The notes under the pieces are model-generated. The model saw nothing but the letters and a program-made list of their open reading frames with translations, was not told where the DNA came from and did no database searches. A stretch of 64,000 bases of DNA from Alistipes_A hominis (GTDB lineage Bacteria; Bacteroidota; Bacteroidia; Bacteroidales; Rikenellaceae): contig NZ_JACOOK010000001.1 of the NCBI RefSeq assembly GCF_014288115.1, forward strand, positions 186,001-250,000, in the 5' to 3' direction. The translations under genes and the position numbers were made by a program. Shown one piece after another: positions 16,459 to 25,421 of the stretch (positions are counted from its first letter, which is position 1; each line of letters begins with the position of its first letter).

Positions 16459-18546
16459 TTATTTCCTTTTTTTCGGATAGGAAGACTTGCATTTCTTTTC
16501 CGGGAACACGAACGTCGTGTTATATTCCCCGTCAAAGGCGACTATGGCATCGAAGTTCTTGCCCTGCTTGCTCTTGAAGCCTTTGAGCGGCTTGGTGTGC
16601 CCGTCGGTGAGCAGGTCTTTGATTTCGTCGTCGGACAGGGTGCGTCCCGCTTTCTGCCGGAACACGGGCAGTCCGCACTCCGTGTTGTCGCAACGTACCA
16701 CCTTGCCGTAGAACCGCATCCTGCCCGTGCCGCACTTGGGACACGCGCAGCCGGAATCACGGCTGCCGAAGAGCTTGTCGCACGAGAGCAGTTCGGAGGT
16801 GATTTCCCGTGTGTACGCCTCTATCTCCTTGCGGAAAGTGTCGGCGGGCAGTTCCCCGCGCTCGATACGTGCCAGTTCCTTTTCCCATTCGCCCGTCATG
16901 GCTACATCGGCGATGCGCATCGTCTTCACCACGGAATTGAGGGCGAGTCCCTTTTCGGTGGGAACAAGCGACTTCTTGCAGCGTTCCATGTAACCGCGCT
17001 TGAAAAGCGTTTCGATGATGGACGCTCGTGTGGCGGGAGTGCCGATGCCGCAGTCCTTCATCGCCTGCCGCAGCGCGTCGTCCTCAATTTCCTTGCCCGC
17101 TGTTTCCATTGCCGAGAGCAGGGTGGCTTCGGTATGCAGCGGCTTGGGTTTGGTCTTTCCTTCGGTGATGGAGGTGGCTTTCAGCGTGAGCGTGTCGCCA
17201 TCCTGCCAGCCGGGGATGGTAGTTTCCTCCTTTTCCTCGCCATAGACGGCACGCCATCCGGCTTGCTTCACGACACTGCCTTTCACGGTGAACTCCACTC
17301 CGGCACATTCTGCCGTGACAGCAGTCACGTCCTTGACGCATTTTTCGGAGAATGCCTCTATCATTCGTCCGGCAATCATCTGATAAATGGTGCTGTCCTC
17401 TTTGGAGAGGAAGAGCGGTTTCTCTCCCGTGACGAGCAGGGCATGGTGGTCTGTTACCTTGCCGTCATCCACGCTACGGCGTGTCGGGATGGCTTTTGCC
17501 CGCACCTTGTCTTTCCATTCGGGCTGCGTGCCGATAAAGGCGAGTAGCTTGGGGATTTCAGCGAACACGTCTTCGGGGATGTAGCGGCTTCCCGTTCTCG
17601 GATAGGTTATCAACTTCTTCTCGTAGAGCTTCTGCGCGATTTCAAGCGTCTGTTCCGCCGTGAAGCCGTGCTTGGCGTTGGCTTCTTTTTGGAGCGTGGT
17701 CAGGTCGTACAGCAAGGGAGTTTCCTCCGTCTTCTCCTTACGCTCTGCTTTCGTTACCGTTGCGCTGCCTGCCGCCTTTACCTTATTATATAGCTCCGTT
17801 GCCGGTTCTTTCGACTTCCATTTCTCGGAGGATGAGAGTTTCACGACCTCGCCGTCGCAACCGTCTGTTGCGATATGGAGCTGCCAGAATGCTTCGGACG
17901 TAAAACGGCGGTTCTCCCAATAGCGTTCACACACCATCGCCAGCGTGGGTGTCTGCACACGCCCCACCGAATACGTGCCATGTCCGGCGGCTATGGATAA
18001 CGCCTGAGTGCCGTTGATGCCCACGAGCCAGTCGGATTCGCTCCGCGCTTTGGCGGCGAGGTATAGGTTGTCGTACCTGCTGCCGTCTTCGAGGTTGCGC
18101 AGTCCCTCACGGATAGCCTTGTCGGTGAGCGAGCTGATCCACAGACGCACGAAAGGAGTGGTGCAACCCGTATAGTGGTAGAGGTAGCGGAAGATAAGCT
18201 CTCCCTCGCGTCCGGCATCGGTCGCCACGATGATTTGTTCGCTTGTGTCGAACAGTCTTTTGATGACTTTTATCTGCGACACCACGCCGCTGTCGGGCTT
18301 GTAACCTTTCTCCGTCCTGACCTGACGGGGGACGAGCGTGAATGTGTCGGGAATAATCGGGAGGTTGTCACGGACAAATCCGCGCACGCCGTAGCCGTCG
18401 GGCATGGCAAGCTGAACGAGGTGTCCGAATGCCCATGTCACGGCATAGCCGCCTCCTTCGAAATATCCTTCCTCTCTCTTTGTCGCGCCCACGATGCGGG
18501 CGATTTCACGTGCCACGGAGGGCTTTTCTGCAATGATTGTCTTCAT
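16459..18546 (-). CDS. topB: Exc, type IA DNA topoisomerase III
   Basis: This 695-residue topoisomerase relaxes and decatenates DNA through a transient 5' phosphotyrosine. Visible are the TOPRIM start (IIAEKPS, E7), TDAGREGE (109-116), the active-site LITYPRTGS with Y315, and a C-terminal CPKC...CDNTEC zinc ribbon. In CTnDOT this gene is exc, the last gene of the excision operon; its topoisomerase activity was reported not to be essential for excision in all assays. The ATG at 18546 begins the conserved MKTIIAEKPS. The gene lies 61 bp after orf3. Confidence 0.95.
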   Translation of the reverse strand: MKTIIAEKPSVAREIARIVGATKREEGYFEGGGYAVTWAFGHLVQLAMPDGYGVRGFVRDNLPIIPDTFTLVPRQVRTEKGYKPDSGVVSQIKVIKRLFDTSEQIIVATDAGREGELIFRYLYHYTGCTTPFVRLWISSLTDKAIREGLRNLEDGSRYDNLYLAAKARSESDWLVGINGTQALSIAAGHGTYSVGRVQTPTLAMVCERYWENRRFTSEAFWQLHIATDGCDGEVVKLSSSEKWKSKEPATELYNKVKAAGSATVTKAERKEKTEETPLLYDLTTLQKEANAKHGFTAEQTLEIAQKLYEKKLITYPRTGSRYIPEDVFAEIPKLLAFIGTQPEWKDKVRAKAIPTRRSVDDGKVTDHHALLVTGEKPLFLSKEDSTIYQMIAGRMIEAFSEKCVKDVTAVTAECAGVEFTVKGSVVKQAGWRAVYGEEKEETTIPGWQDGDTLTLKATSITEGKTKPKPLHTEATLLSAMETAGKEIEDDALRQAMKDCGIGTPATRASIIETLFKRGYMERCKKSLVPTEKGLALNSVVKTMRIADVAMTGEWEKELARIERGELPADTFRKEIEAYTREITSELLSCDKLFGSRDSGCACPKCGTGRMRFYGKVVRCDNTECGLPVFRQKAGRTLSDDEIKDLLTDGHTKPLKGFKSKQGKNFDAIVAFDGEYNTTFVFPEKKCKSSYPKKRK

Positions 18547-18607
18547 GTTTTCTTGCTTTTTTGTTGATACTTTGGATTTTATTTTGGATTCAGTGGCGGA
18601 CACGGGA

Positions 18608-20176
18608 TTACATTTTCATGCCTTTGTTGTTCTTCTTTTTCGGCTTCTCCTGCTGCTGTTGCTGGCGGTCGTCCTTTGGGGCGGTCTGACCTTTCTGCAA
18701 AGGCTCTTTCAGGTTCTTTGTCGCCTCGTTGGTTTTGCCCTCGTTGTTCACCGCCACCTGTGTGCGGCTCTCGTTGGACGGGGCGACCTGCTGGGCGTTG
18801 TCGGGGTTCGTTTCGTAGCGGTACGGGCGGCCCTTCTCCGGGTTGAACTTGATATACATCGTGGCATGGAAGCCCTGCTTGTCGGTCACGTTCTCCAGTT
18901 TCACGGCTTTACCCGCCACGTAGTCGGCTTTCTGCTTGTCGGTGAAGTTCACGCCGCTCCATTTGCTGATGGGGCGGATGCTGCCGTCCTCGTTCATCCA
19001 CGTGTTGCGGCGTTGCTCCTTCTTGGTCTGTGCGGCATTTTCCCCGCCTTGCGCCTGACTTTTCGAGGTGTCACCTTTGGCTTCCTGCGTCTGTGCGGTA
19101 CGGGGCGACCTTCCGGTTCCCGGCACGAACTCCACGCCGCGCTGCTCCACGTTCACTTGAAGGGTGGTGACGAACTTCCTGCCGTCGTTGCGCTCGATGA
19201 GCTTGTCGCGCACGGGCAGTCCGGCGCGGAGCATGTCCTGCTCCTGTTTGGTGATTTCCGTCTTGCCGATGCGCTCCGGGATGCGCACCTTGTTTGCCGG
19301 AATGTCCGTGATTTCATTCGTCTTGCGGTCGATGCTGATGTAGGAGGGGATGATTTCGCCCGTTTCCCTGTCCACAATGTCCACGACCCTGCCGAGGTTG
19401 CCCGTTTCGCGCAGGTTCTTCCGGTCATCGTCGGAGAATTTGTGTTCCTTGTACTCATCTAACTTCTGCTCCTTGCGGATGAAGTGCGGCACGAGGCTGA
19501 CATTTCCCTCGCCGTCCTTCTTGAAGGAGAGGCGGGCGTCCAGCTCGAATGATTCGCCGCCGAAGGTGGGCTTGACCTTTACCAAGTCGGACTTGCCGTA
19601 GTGGAGCATCTTCGTAAGGTCTCCGGACTTTTCAAGGTCGTCACGCTTCACGCCCCATCTGTCCTCCAGCTCCTGCCAGTTGATTTTGCTCTCGTTGATG
19701 GGTTGGTAGCCCTGTCTGCCCTGCGTCTGTTGCGGGCTTTCCTGCTGTTCTTTCTGTTGTTCCATGTTTTCCTGTTTTTGAGGTTCTTGTTTCTCTGTCT
19801 TTTGTGCCGCCATCTCTTCCTGCACCTGCTGTTGATAAGGGAAGGTGTCGATTTTGTGCGGTGCAAGGATTTGTTTGTTCTGGTACGGATGCTGAAGCAG
19901 GTCTTTCATCACGCCAAGCATGGAATCCACTTGGTCTGCCGCGATGCGGTAGAAACCGAAGCGGCTGGGTTCCTTGCACTGCCGGAAGAAGTTCTTGAAG
20001 AAGTTGTCCAGCACGTCGCCGTGTCGGTCGAATTGCAGGAAACTCTGCGCGTTCTCAGCTTTCGCAGGGGTACGCTTGGGTGTGTCGTCTGCATTCAGCC
20101 CGGCTACCACGCTGATCTCGCCCGTCTTCTCGTCACGGACTACCAGCACGTCCTTTTCGTCTTTTTTCTTTGCCAT
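18608..20176 (-). CDS. Orf3 of the excision operon (DUF4099/DUF3945)
   Basis: This 522-residue hydrophilic protein has an N-terminal segment VLVVRDEKTGEISVVAGL and a Gln-rich low-complexity stretch (about 120-165). A DUF4099-like part (INWQELEDRWGVKRDDLEKS) and DUF3945 repeats (WSGVNFTDKQKADYVAGKAV) follow, and the tail is basic. It corresponds to CTnDOT orf3, between xis2d and exc, whose role is unclear. Family relatives also occur next to topoisomerases and primases, so a DNA-handling role is plausible. It is 20 bp downstream of xis2d. Confidence 0.85.
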   Translation of the reverse strand: MAKKKDEKDVLVVRDEKTGEISVVAGLNADDTPKRTPAKAENAQSFLQFDRHGDVLDNFFKNFFRQCKEPSRFGFYRIAADQVDSMLGVMKDLLQHPYQNKQILAPHKIDTFPYQQQVQEEMAAQKTEKQEPQKQENMEQQKEQQESPQQTQGRQGYQPINESKINWQELEDRWGVKRDDLEKSGDLTKMLHYGKSDLVKVKPTFGGESFELDARLSFKKDGEGNVSLVPHFIRKEQKLDEYKEHKFSDDDRKNLRETGNLGRVVDIVDRETGEIIPSYISIDRKTNEITDIPANKVRIPERIGKTEITKQEQDMLRAGLPVRDKLIERNDGRKFVTTLQVNVEQRGVEFVPGTGRSPRTAQTQEAKGDTSKSQAQGGENAAQTKKEQRRNTWMNEDGSIRPISKWSGVNFTDKQKADYVAGKAVKLENVTDKQGFHATMYIKFNPEKGRPYRYETNPDNAQQVAPSNESRTQVAVNNEGKTNEATKNLKEPLQKGQTAPKDDRQQQQQEKPKKKNNKGMKM

Positions 20177-20196
20177 TTGAAAAATGTTTTAATGGG

Positions 20197-20547
20197 TTAT
20201 TTATGAAAGAAATTATGGATACGAGCCTTGTAGAAGGCTATATCTTCTTTTTTGAAGTCCTTGATATGGTTGGAAAGGAATGTCAGCACATCCTCCTCGC
20301 TGTAATAGGTTTTCTTGCCCAGTGTCTTGTAGGGCAATGCGCCGACACTGCGGTAGCGTTGCAGTGTGCGCTTGCTTATCTGGAGCAGCATGCACAAATC
20401 CTGATTGTCGAAAAGGCGGATGCTTTCCGTGATAGTAGGCTGTTTCCCCTCAGCCTTCATCGCCAGCAGCAGTTCGTCCTGACGGTCGAGCCGTTCCATC
20501 AGCTTCTGCATCCAGCCCTCGAAGTTGTTTCGTGTGAGCAGTTCCAT
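20197..20547 (-). CDS. xis2d: Xis2d, HTH excisionase
   Basis: This 116-residue protein has a MerR/excisionase-type winged helix (LCMLLQISKRTLQRYRSVGALPYKTLGKKTYYSEEDV). In CTnDOT, Xis2c and Xis2d help IntDOT excise the element and also activate transfer genes. Identification rests on size, HTH type and position directly after xis2c (3-bp gap) and before orf3. Confidence 0.85.
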   Translation of the reverse strand: MELLTRNNFEGWMQKLMERLDRQDELLLAMKAEGKQPTITESIRLFDNQDLCMLLQISKRTLQRYRSVGALPYKTLGKKTYYSEEDVLTFLSNHIKDFKKEDIAFYKARIHNFFHK

Positions 20548-20550
20548 GAC

Positions 20551-20907
20551 CTATGTCCTCCTTCCTTTTGGTTTGCCGCCAGTGCGCAGCGTGTGGTTGC
20601 GTTTCAATTCCTGCGGTGTCGCCGCGTCCTCGTTGACGGCACACGCTTCAAGCAGGCGGTCTATTTCCGACTGCCGGTAGCGGCATTTACCGCGAAGCAC
20701 GACATAACCGATGCGTTGCTCGCTGCGCATACGCTGGAGGGTGCGGGTACTCACGTTAAGCAGGTGCGCCGCCTCGCGTGTGGTGAGCAACCTGTCGGGC
20801 GATGCCGCTTTCTTGTCGCCGGAGGCGGCACGGACGTGTGCCGCAATCTCCGCTATCTGTTCCGTCAATGACCGGAAGGCAGAACTTTCCATCGTTATCA
20901 CTTTCAT
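20551..20907 (-). CDS. xis2c: Xis2c, HTH excisionase
   Basis: This 118-residue protein has an excisionase-type HTH (TTREAAHLLNVSTRTLQRMRSEQRIGYVVLRGKCRYRQSEID). It is the first gene of the RteC-dependent excision operon xis2c-xis2d-orf3-exc. I chose the ATG at 20907; a longer frame runs upstream but lacks family resemblance. The upstream 276 bp shows no TAnnTTTG box on this strand, in keeping with an activator-dependent promoter. A perfect palindrome lies 147 bp upstream. Confidence 0.85.
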   Translation of the reverse strand: MKVITMESSAFRSLTEQIAEIAAHVRAASGDKKAASPDRLLTTREAAHLLNVSTRTLQRMRSEQRIGYVVLRGKCRYRQSEIDRLLEACAVNEDAATPQELKRNHTLRTGGKPKGRRT

Positions 20908-21053
20908 ATTCAGTCCTTTATTTTTGTTTATTTTCATGAACATAGGCTGCGCCTCGGCATACCGTTCAAGCAAGTTTGACGCTCTACACTCGGCTTGCTC
21001 TATGTTTCTGCGACAAAATTCGGCAATAAACAAAAGGGGCTTTAACAACTCAC

Positions 21054-21068
21054 TACGTGACTCACGTA
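21054..21068. promoter_or_regulatory. 15-bp palindrome, candidate RteC operator
   Basis: TACGTGA-C-TCACGTA is a perfect palindrome in the divergent region between xis2c and the 21188 gene. RteC is known to bind inverted half-sites upstream of the xis2c promoter in CTnDOT. The position fits, but I cannot confirm that the half-sites are the same. Confidence 0.45.
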
Positions 21069-21160
21069 AGATTTTTACGGAAGATGGCTCCGTAACCCGG
21101 TCAAACGGTGCAACAGGCAGCCTTTCAGCGGAAAACGGTACGTGTTAAGGGCTGCATCGT

Positions 21161-21168
21161 TACCTTTG
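21161..21168 (+). promoter_or_regulatory. -7 box for the 21188 HTH gene
   Basis: TACCTTTG matches TAnnTTTG 19 bp before the ATG at 21188. No convincing -33 box is seen. Confidence 0.5.
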
Positions 21169-21187
21169 CGGGCAAACCGATAATTGC

Positions 21188-21487
21188 ATGAATATGGAAA
21201 TAGTATCTATCGAGAAAAAGACTTTCGAGATGATGGTGGCGGCATTCGGCGCACTCTCGGAGAAGGTCGCCGCCCTAAGGCGCAAAAGCGACACGGGGCG
21301 CATGGAAAGATGGCTCACGGGCGAGGAGGTCTGCGGGCAGTTGAGAATAAGCCCGCGCACGTTGCAGACGCTGCGCGACAGGCGGCTTATCGGCTACTCG
21401 CAGATAAACCGCAGGTTCTATTACAAGCCGGAGGAGGTTAAGAGGTTGATACCGCTTATCGGCACGCTCTATTCGCACGGCAGATGA
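21188..21487 (+). CDS. Small HTH protein (CTnDOT orf2-type)
   Basis: This 99-residue protein has an excisionase-like HTH (WLTGEEVCGQLRISPRTLQTLRDRRLIGYSQINRRFYYKPEEV). Two such genes (orf2a/orf2b) lie between int and xis2c in CTnDOT. This is one of them by position, but I cannot say which. It is divergent from xis2c and 31 bp upstream of the next HTH gene. It probably acts as a DNA-bending or regulatory factor. Confidence 0.8.
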   Translation: MNMEIVSIEKKTFEMMVAAFGALSEKVAALRRKSDTGRMERWLTGEEVCGQLRISPRTLQTLRDRRLIGYSQINRRFYYKPEEVKRLIPLIGTLYSHGR

Positions 21488-21518
21488 TTTGATTTATTCA
21501 CCCACTGAATCCGAAGTT

Positions 21519-21824
21519 ATGATGAACGAGACCAACGATGTTTTTACGATGGAAGACGAGCCGATAGCCTCTGTGATGCAGGATATGCGCAAAGGCTCGA
21601 AATGGCTGTCTGTATTTCTGGAAAGTTACCGCCCTCCGCTGGACGGGGAACGTTACCTGACTGACGGTGAGGTGGCGGAACTGCTCCGTGTCAGCCGACG
21701 CACCTTGCAGGAATACCGCAACAACCGCGTGTTGTCCTTCATACTTTTGGGAGGGAAGGTGCTTTACCCGGAAACGGGGCTGCGCGAGGTGCTGGAAGCG
21801 AACTACCGCAAGCCGCTGGAGTGA
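21519..21824 (+). CDS. Small HTH protein (CTnDOT orf2-type)
   Basis: This 101-residue protein has an acidic N terminus and an excisionase-type HTH (LTDGEVAELLRVSRRTLQEYRNNRVLSFILLGGKVLYPE). Two adjacent ATGs (21519, 21522) are possible; an in-frame TTG at 21489 is unlikely. It follows the previous HTH gene on the same strand and resembles it, which suggests an old duplication. Its function in the element is not established. Confidence 0.8.
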   Translation: MMNETNDVFTMEDEPIASVMQDMRKGSKWLSVFLESYRPPLDGERYLTDGEVAELLRVSRRTLQEYRNNRVLSFILLGGKVLYPETGLREVLEANYRKPLE

Positions 21825-21977
21825 GGCGGCCAACATGAAAAAGGAAACGGGCGACATTTTGTGGTGCTGCCCGTTTACTTTTTATATACTTGGGTGTTTT
21901 AATGACCTTAAAACCAGTTTTTTGATTGATCCAACCAATTTCTATCGTTAGAAATTCATATAGTTAATAAAAAGTTG

Positions 21978-21985
21978 TAACTTTG
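21978..21985 (+). promoter_or_regulatory. -7 box for the Hachiman cassette
   Basis: TAACTTTG matches TAnnTTTG 29 bp before the XRE gene ATG. It lies within GTAACTTTGC, the same 10-mer as the attachment core at 27353-27362. Confidence 0.55.
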
Positions 21986-22014
21986 CATTTAACGCAATCT
22001 AAAAATTAATTGTA

Positions 22015-22218
22015 ATGGCAATTTTAAACAACATTAAAAATGTACTATCAGAAAAAGGAGTTATGAGCAAATGGTTGGCAAAACAATTACAGAAAGATCC
22101 TGCAACAGTATCTAAATGGTGTAATAATCATTCTCAACCTGATTTGTACACATTTGTTCGTATTGCAAATTTGCTTGATGTTGATGTTCATGAACTTATT
22201 TGTCATACAAAAAAATAG
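22015..22218 (+). CDS. XRE (Cro/CI)-type HTH regulator
   Basis: This 67-residue protein is a single HTH domain (MSKWLAKQLQKDPATVSKWCNNHSQPDL then LLDVDVHELI). It lies 52 bp upstream of hamA on the same strand and is equally AT-rich, so it probably belongs to the defence cassette and controls it. Small Cro/CI-type regulators often accompany defence systems. A -7 box lies at 21978-21985. Confidence 0.85.
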   Translation: MAILNNIKNVLSEKGVMSKWLAKQLQKDPATVSKWCNNHSQPDLYTFVRIANLLDVDVHELICHTKK

Positions 22219-22270
22219 TATCTAAAGGAATATAGATGTTTCACCATTTTTAAGCATGTAAATAAAGTGT

Positions 22271-23212
22271 ATGAGCAATAAAATTTGGAATTTTGATATA
22301 TTAGTTGATGATTGTTTTGTTAATTTTAATACAAAAAAGCAAGAAATAAATCCAGATCATAATGACAGGTTATTATCAGTTGCTAATGGCTTTGAAGATG
22401 GCAGTTGGAGATATCGTCAATTCAAAGAATTTGTTTTCAGTAATATTGCAGAAACAGCTTTGTCTGCACAAGAACGAGAGAAATTAATAGATAATGATTA
22501 CGGTAGGCTTATTGAGGCTGCCAAACATTTACGACTTGTTGACAAAGAGCAGAATGGAAAGGGAAGTGAAATAGCGGAAATTATTCTATATGGCATAATG
22601 AAGAACCATTATAAAGCCTTATCTGCAATACCTAAAATTTTTTATAAACAGAATGATAATGATAATGCAAAGGGCTCTGATTCTGTACACATTGTAATTG
22701 ACCCAAATGGAGGCTTTCAACTTTGGTTAGGAGAAGCTAAATTTTATAATTCTCTTGAGGATGCGCGATTATACGAACCAATAAATTCTGTTGAACAAAT
22801 GTTGCGCAAACCTATTATGAAAAAGGAATGCGGAATAATGACCAATCTCAATGAACTTGATAAACAAATTGAAAACCAAACATTACTTAAAAAGATAAAA
22901 GAATGTTTCGATGAGAATACTTCCATTGACGAAATAAAACCCAAACTACATATACCTATTCTTTTATTACATGAATGCCAGATAACAGCAAGTACTACTG
23001 AAATGAGTGATGAGTATAAAAATAGTATTATTTCTTTTCATAGAGATCGTGCTCATTCGTTTTTTAAGAAGCAGATCAACAAGCTTAGTTCTGTTCATAA
23101 GTATTCGGAAATAAACTTTCATTTGATTCTTTTTCCTGTTCCTGATAAAACAAAAATAGTAAACTGGTTTATTTCACAAGCAAAAAATCTCAAAAATGAT
23201 GCAGACGAATGA
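22271..23212 (+). CDS. hamA: HamA, DUF1837 nuclease-like subunit of a Hachiman defence system
   Basis: This 313-residue protein of the DUF1837 family has the PD-(D/E)xK-like signature. The region GSEIAEIILYG (E100/E103) leads to a strand with D137 (KGSDSVHIV) and then GEAKFY with E155 and K157. In Hachiman systems HamA forms a complex with the helicase HamB and degrades DNA when phage is sensed. All putative catalytic residues are present. hamB begins inside the last codons of hamA (17-nt overlap), so translation is coupled. Low GC compared with the rest of the element points to separate acquisition. Confidence 0.85.
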   Translation: MSNKIWNFDILVDDCFVNFNTKKQEINPDHNDRLLSVANGFEDGSWRYRQFKEFVFSNIAETALSAQEREKLIDNDYGRLIEAAKHLRLVDKEQNGKGSEIAEIILYGIMKNHYKALSAIPKIFYKQNDNDNAKGSDSVHIVIDPNGGFQLWLGEAKFYNSLEDARLYEPINSVEQMLRKPIMKKECGIMTNLNELDKQIENQTLLKKIKECFDENTSIDEIKPKLHIPILLLHECQITASTTEMSDEYKNSIISFHRDRAHSFFKKQINKLSSVHKYSEINFHLILFPVPDKTKIVNWFISQAKNLKNDADE

Positions 23213-25319
23213 TATATATAATACATGTTTAGATATAAGTAATGTTCTAAATGCTGGTGATATAAGTAATGCAAGATCCAAAGTAATTACATTACTTCAT
23301 GAGATTAATGGTACTAACAATAATTCATATATGGAATTAGTCAACCATCTTATTCGTGAAGTGGGGCTTTTACCGTATATTGATACATATACTGCATCTT
23401 GGGAAGATCGGTTTGTATGTGAAGTTTTTAAAGTTAATATTGGAGAAAGAAAACCTTGTGTCTTACATACTGCTCAATCACAGGTATTAAAGAAGTTATT
23501 AGAAGGGAAAAGCGTTGCGGTGAGTGCTCCTACAAGTTTTGGTAAAAGTTTTGTTATTGATGCATTTATTGCGATTAAACAACCAATTAATGTTGTAATA
23601 TTAGTACCTACGGTTGCTCTTGCAGATGAAACAAGAAGACGAATTTGCCGAAAATTCTCTCATCAATATAAAATAATTACAACAACAGATGTAGAACTTG
23701 CGGAGAAAAACATATTGGTATTTCCGCAAGAAAGAGCTTTTGCCTATATAGATAAACTTCCTTCAATTGATATTCTAATCGTTGATGAGTTTTATAAGGC
23801 AAGTACAAATTTTGATCTTGAAAGAAGCTCCACTTTACTCAGTTCAATGGTAGAACTCGGAAAGAAAGCTAAACAAAGATATTATCTTGCCCCAAATATC
23901 CATGAAATAGAAGAAAATGTATTCACTGAAGGGATGACATTTCTGCGTATGGATTTTAAGACCGTTGTAACGCATGCATGGCGGTTATATAAAAGCAGAC
24001 CAAAGAATGAAGATAAACAGAGTTTTAAGACACGTAAACTTATTGAATTAATAAATACAGGTATAGGTAAAGCTTTGATATATACCGGCACATATAAGGG
24101 AATTGAAGAAGTAACAACAATTCTTAACAGAAATTTATATAATAAAGACTCTGAACTGCTTGCTAATTTTTCTGATTGGCTGGAATGCAATTATGGAGAA
24201 AAGTATATTCTTAAAGATTTAGTCAAACATGGTATTGGTATTCATAATGGTCAGCTACATCGTTCTCTTAGTCAAATTCAAATAAAACTATTTGAAGAAC
24301 AGAATGGGTTAGATTATTTGGTATCGACCTCGTCTATAATTGAAGGAGTAAATACTCAAGCAGAGAGTGTCGTTTTATGGTCAAATAAGAACGGGGCTCA
24401 TAAGATTGATTATTTTACCTTTCGCAACATCATTGGACGCGCAGGCAGAATGTTTCGTTATTTTGTAGGTCGTGTCTATATGCTTGAAGAGCCACCAAGT
24501 CAAGAAAATACTAAATTGAGATTAGAGTTTCCTGATGATGTAGTAAAAAAACTTGATGGAAATGACCCCGGTATAAAATTGAATAATGAACAATATGTAA
24601 AAATTCAACGATATCAAGATGAAATGATAGAACTTCTTGGAACGGATATTTGGCATAGAATTGAAAGAATACCACAAATCAGAAGTTGTAAACCATCAAT
24701 GTTAAAGATAATTGCGGAAAAATTGAAAACTGATTCCAATTGGCCAACAAATTGCGATGCTTTACAAAACAATAATACATGGGAATGGAGGGATGCTTTA
24801 GGAGATATCATAGAAATTTTGGAATATCATCGAAAAGGACATTTACGGTATTATGCATGTGCATGTAGTAATGGATGGAAAATGACTATAAAAGAGCTAT
24901 ATAACACAGTAAAAGATTATGGTATTACATATGAGGATATATTTACATTTGAAAGATATGTATCCTTTAATCTCTCATCTATTATTGCGGTAATTAATAT
25001 TATACGTCAAGAACTTTATCCTAATTCCTCAAATATCGCCAATTTTGTATATAAAGCATCAAATGCCTTTTTACCTAAAATTGTATTTCAACTTGAAGAA
25101 TACGGATTACCGAGGATGATTAGTAAAAAGATACAAAATGCAGGTCTTATAAATCTTGAAGACGATTCTAAAGAGATTACAATCGTTATACAGGAATTTA
25201 ACACGATAGGAATTGAATACCTTGAACAAAAAATACCTAATCTCCATTCATTTGACAAATATATATTAAAACATTTTATGAACGGAATTCGTTGCATAAC
25301 GACAAATCAAAAGAATTAA
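23196..25319 (+). CDS. hamB: HamB, superfamily-2 helicase of a Hachiman defence system
   Basis: This 707-residue DExx-box helicase has Walker A APTSFGKS (111-118), motif Ia region VVILVPTVAL and Walker B VDEFYK (196-201). Motifs of the second RecA domain follow (IIEGVNTQAESVVLW, and NIIGRAGRMFR at 411-421). The C-terminal third is specific to the family. HamB in Hachiman senses or unwinds phage DNA and releases HamA nuclease activity. The Walker B is DEFY rather than DEAD/DEAH, as seen in some members. Two ATGs (23196, 23199) could start it. A hairpin terminator follows at 25322-25370. Confidence 0.85.
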   Translation: MMQTNDIYNTCLDISNVLNAGDISNARSKVITLLHEINGTNNNSYMELVNHLIREVGLLPYIDTYTASWEDRFVCEVFKVNIGERKPCVLHTAQSQVLKKLLEGKSVAVSAPTSFGKSFVIDAFIAIKQPINVVILVPTVALADETRRRICRKFSHQYKIITTTDVELAEKNILVFPQERAFAYIDKLPSIDILIVDEFYKASTNFDLERSSTLLSSMVELGKKAKQRYYLAPNIHEIEENVFTEGMTFLRMDFKTVVTHAWRLYKSRPKNEDKQSFKTRKLIELINTGIGKALIYTGTYKGIEEVTTILNRNLYNKDSELLANFSDWLECNYGEKYILKDLVKHGIGIHNGQLHRSLSQIQIKLFEEQNGLDYLVSTSSIIEGVNTQAESVVLWSNKNGAHKIDYFTFRNIIGRAGRMFRYFVGRVYMLEEPPSQENTKLRLEFPDDVVKKLDGNDPGIKLNNEQYVKIQRYQDEMIELLGTDIWHRIERIPQIRSCKPSMLKIIAEKLKTDSNWPTNCDALQNNNTWEWRDALGDIIEILEYHRKGHLRYYACACSNGWKMTIKELYNTVKDYGITYEDIFTFERYVSFNLSSIIAVINIIRQELYPNSSNIANFVYKASNAFLPKIVFQLEEYGLPRMISKKIQNAGLINLEDDSKEITIVIQEFNTIGIEYLEQKIPNLHSFDKYILKHFMNGIRCITTNQKN

Positions 25320-25321
25320 AT

Positions 25322-25370
25322 AATAGCCATATTATTACCTCTATATTTTTTGAGATATGATATGGCTATT
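25322..25370 (+). terminator. Inverted repeat downstream of hamB
   Basis: AATAGCCATAT (25322-25332) and ATATGGCTATT (25360-25370) are perfect 11-bp arms around a 27-nt AT-rich loop, directly after the hamB stop. It probably ends the cassette transcript and marks its right edge. No strong T-run follows. Confidence 0.5.
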
Positions 25371-25421
25371 TAGATAAGGATCCATATAGAAATTCTTTCG
25401 TATAATTTTCATTTGATATCT

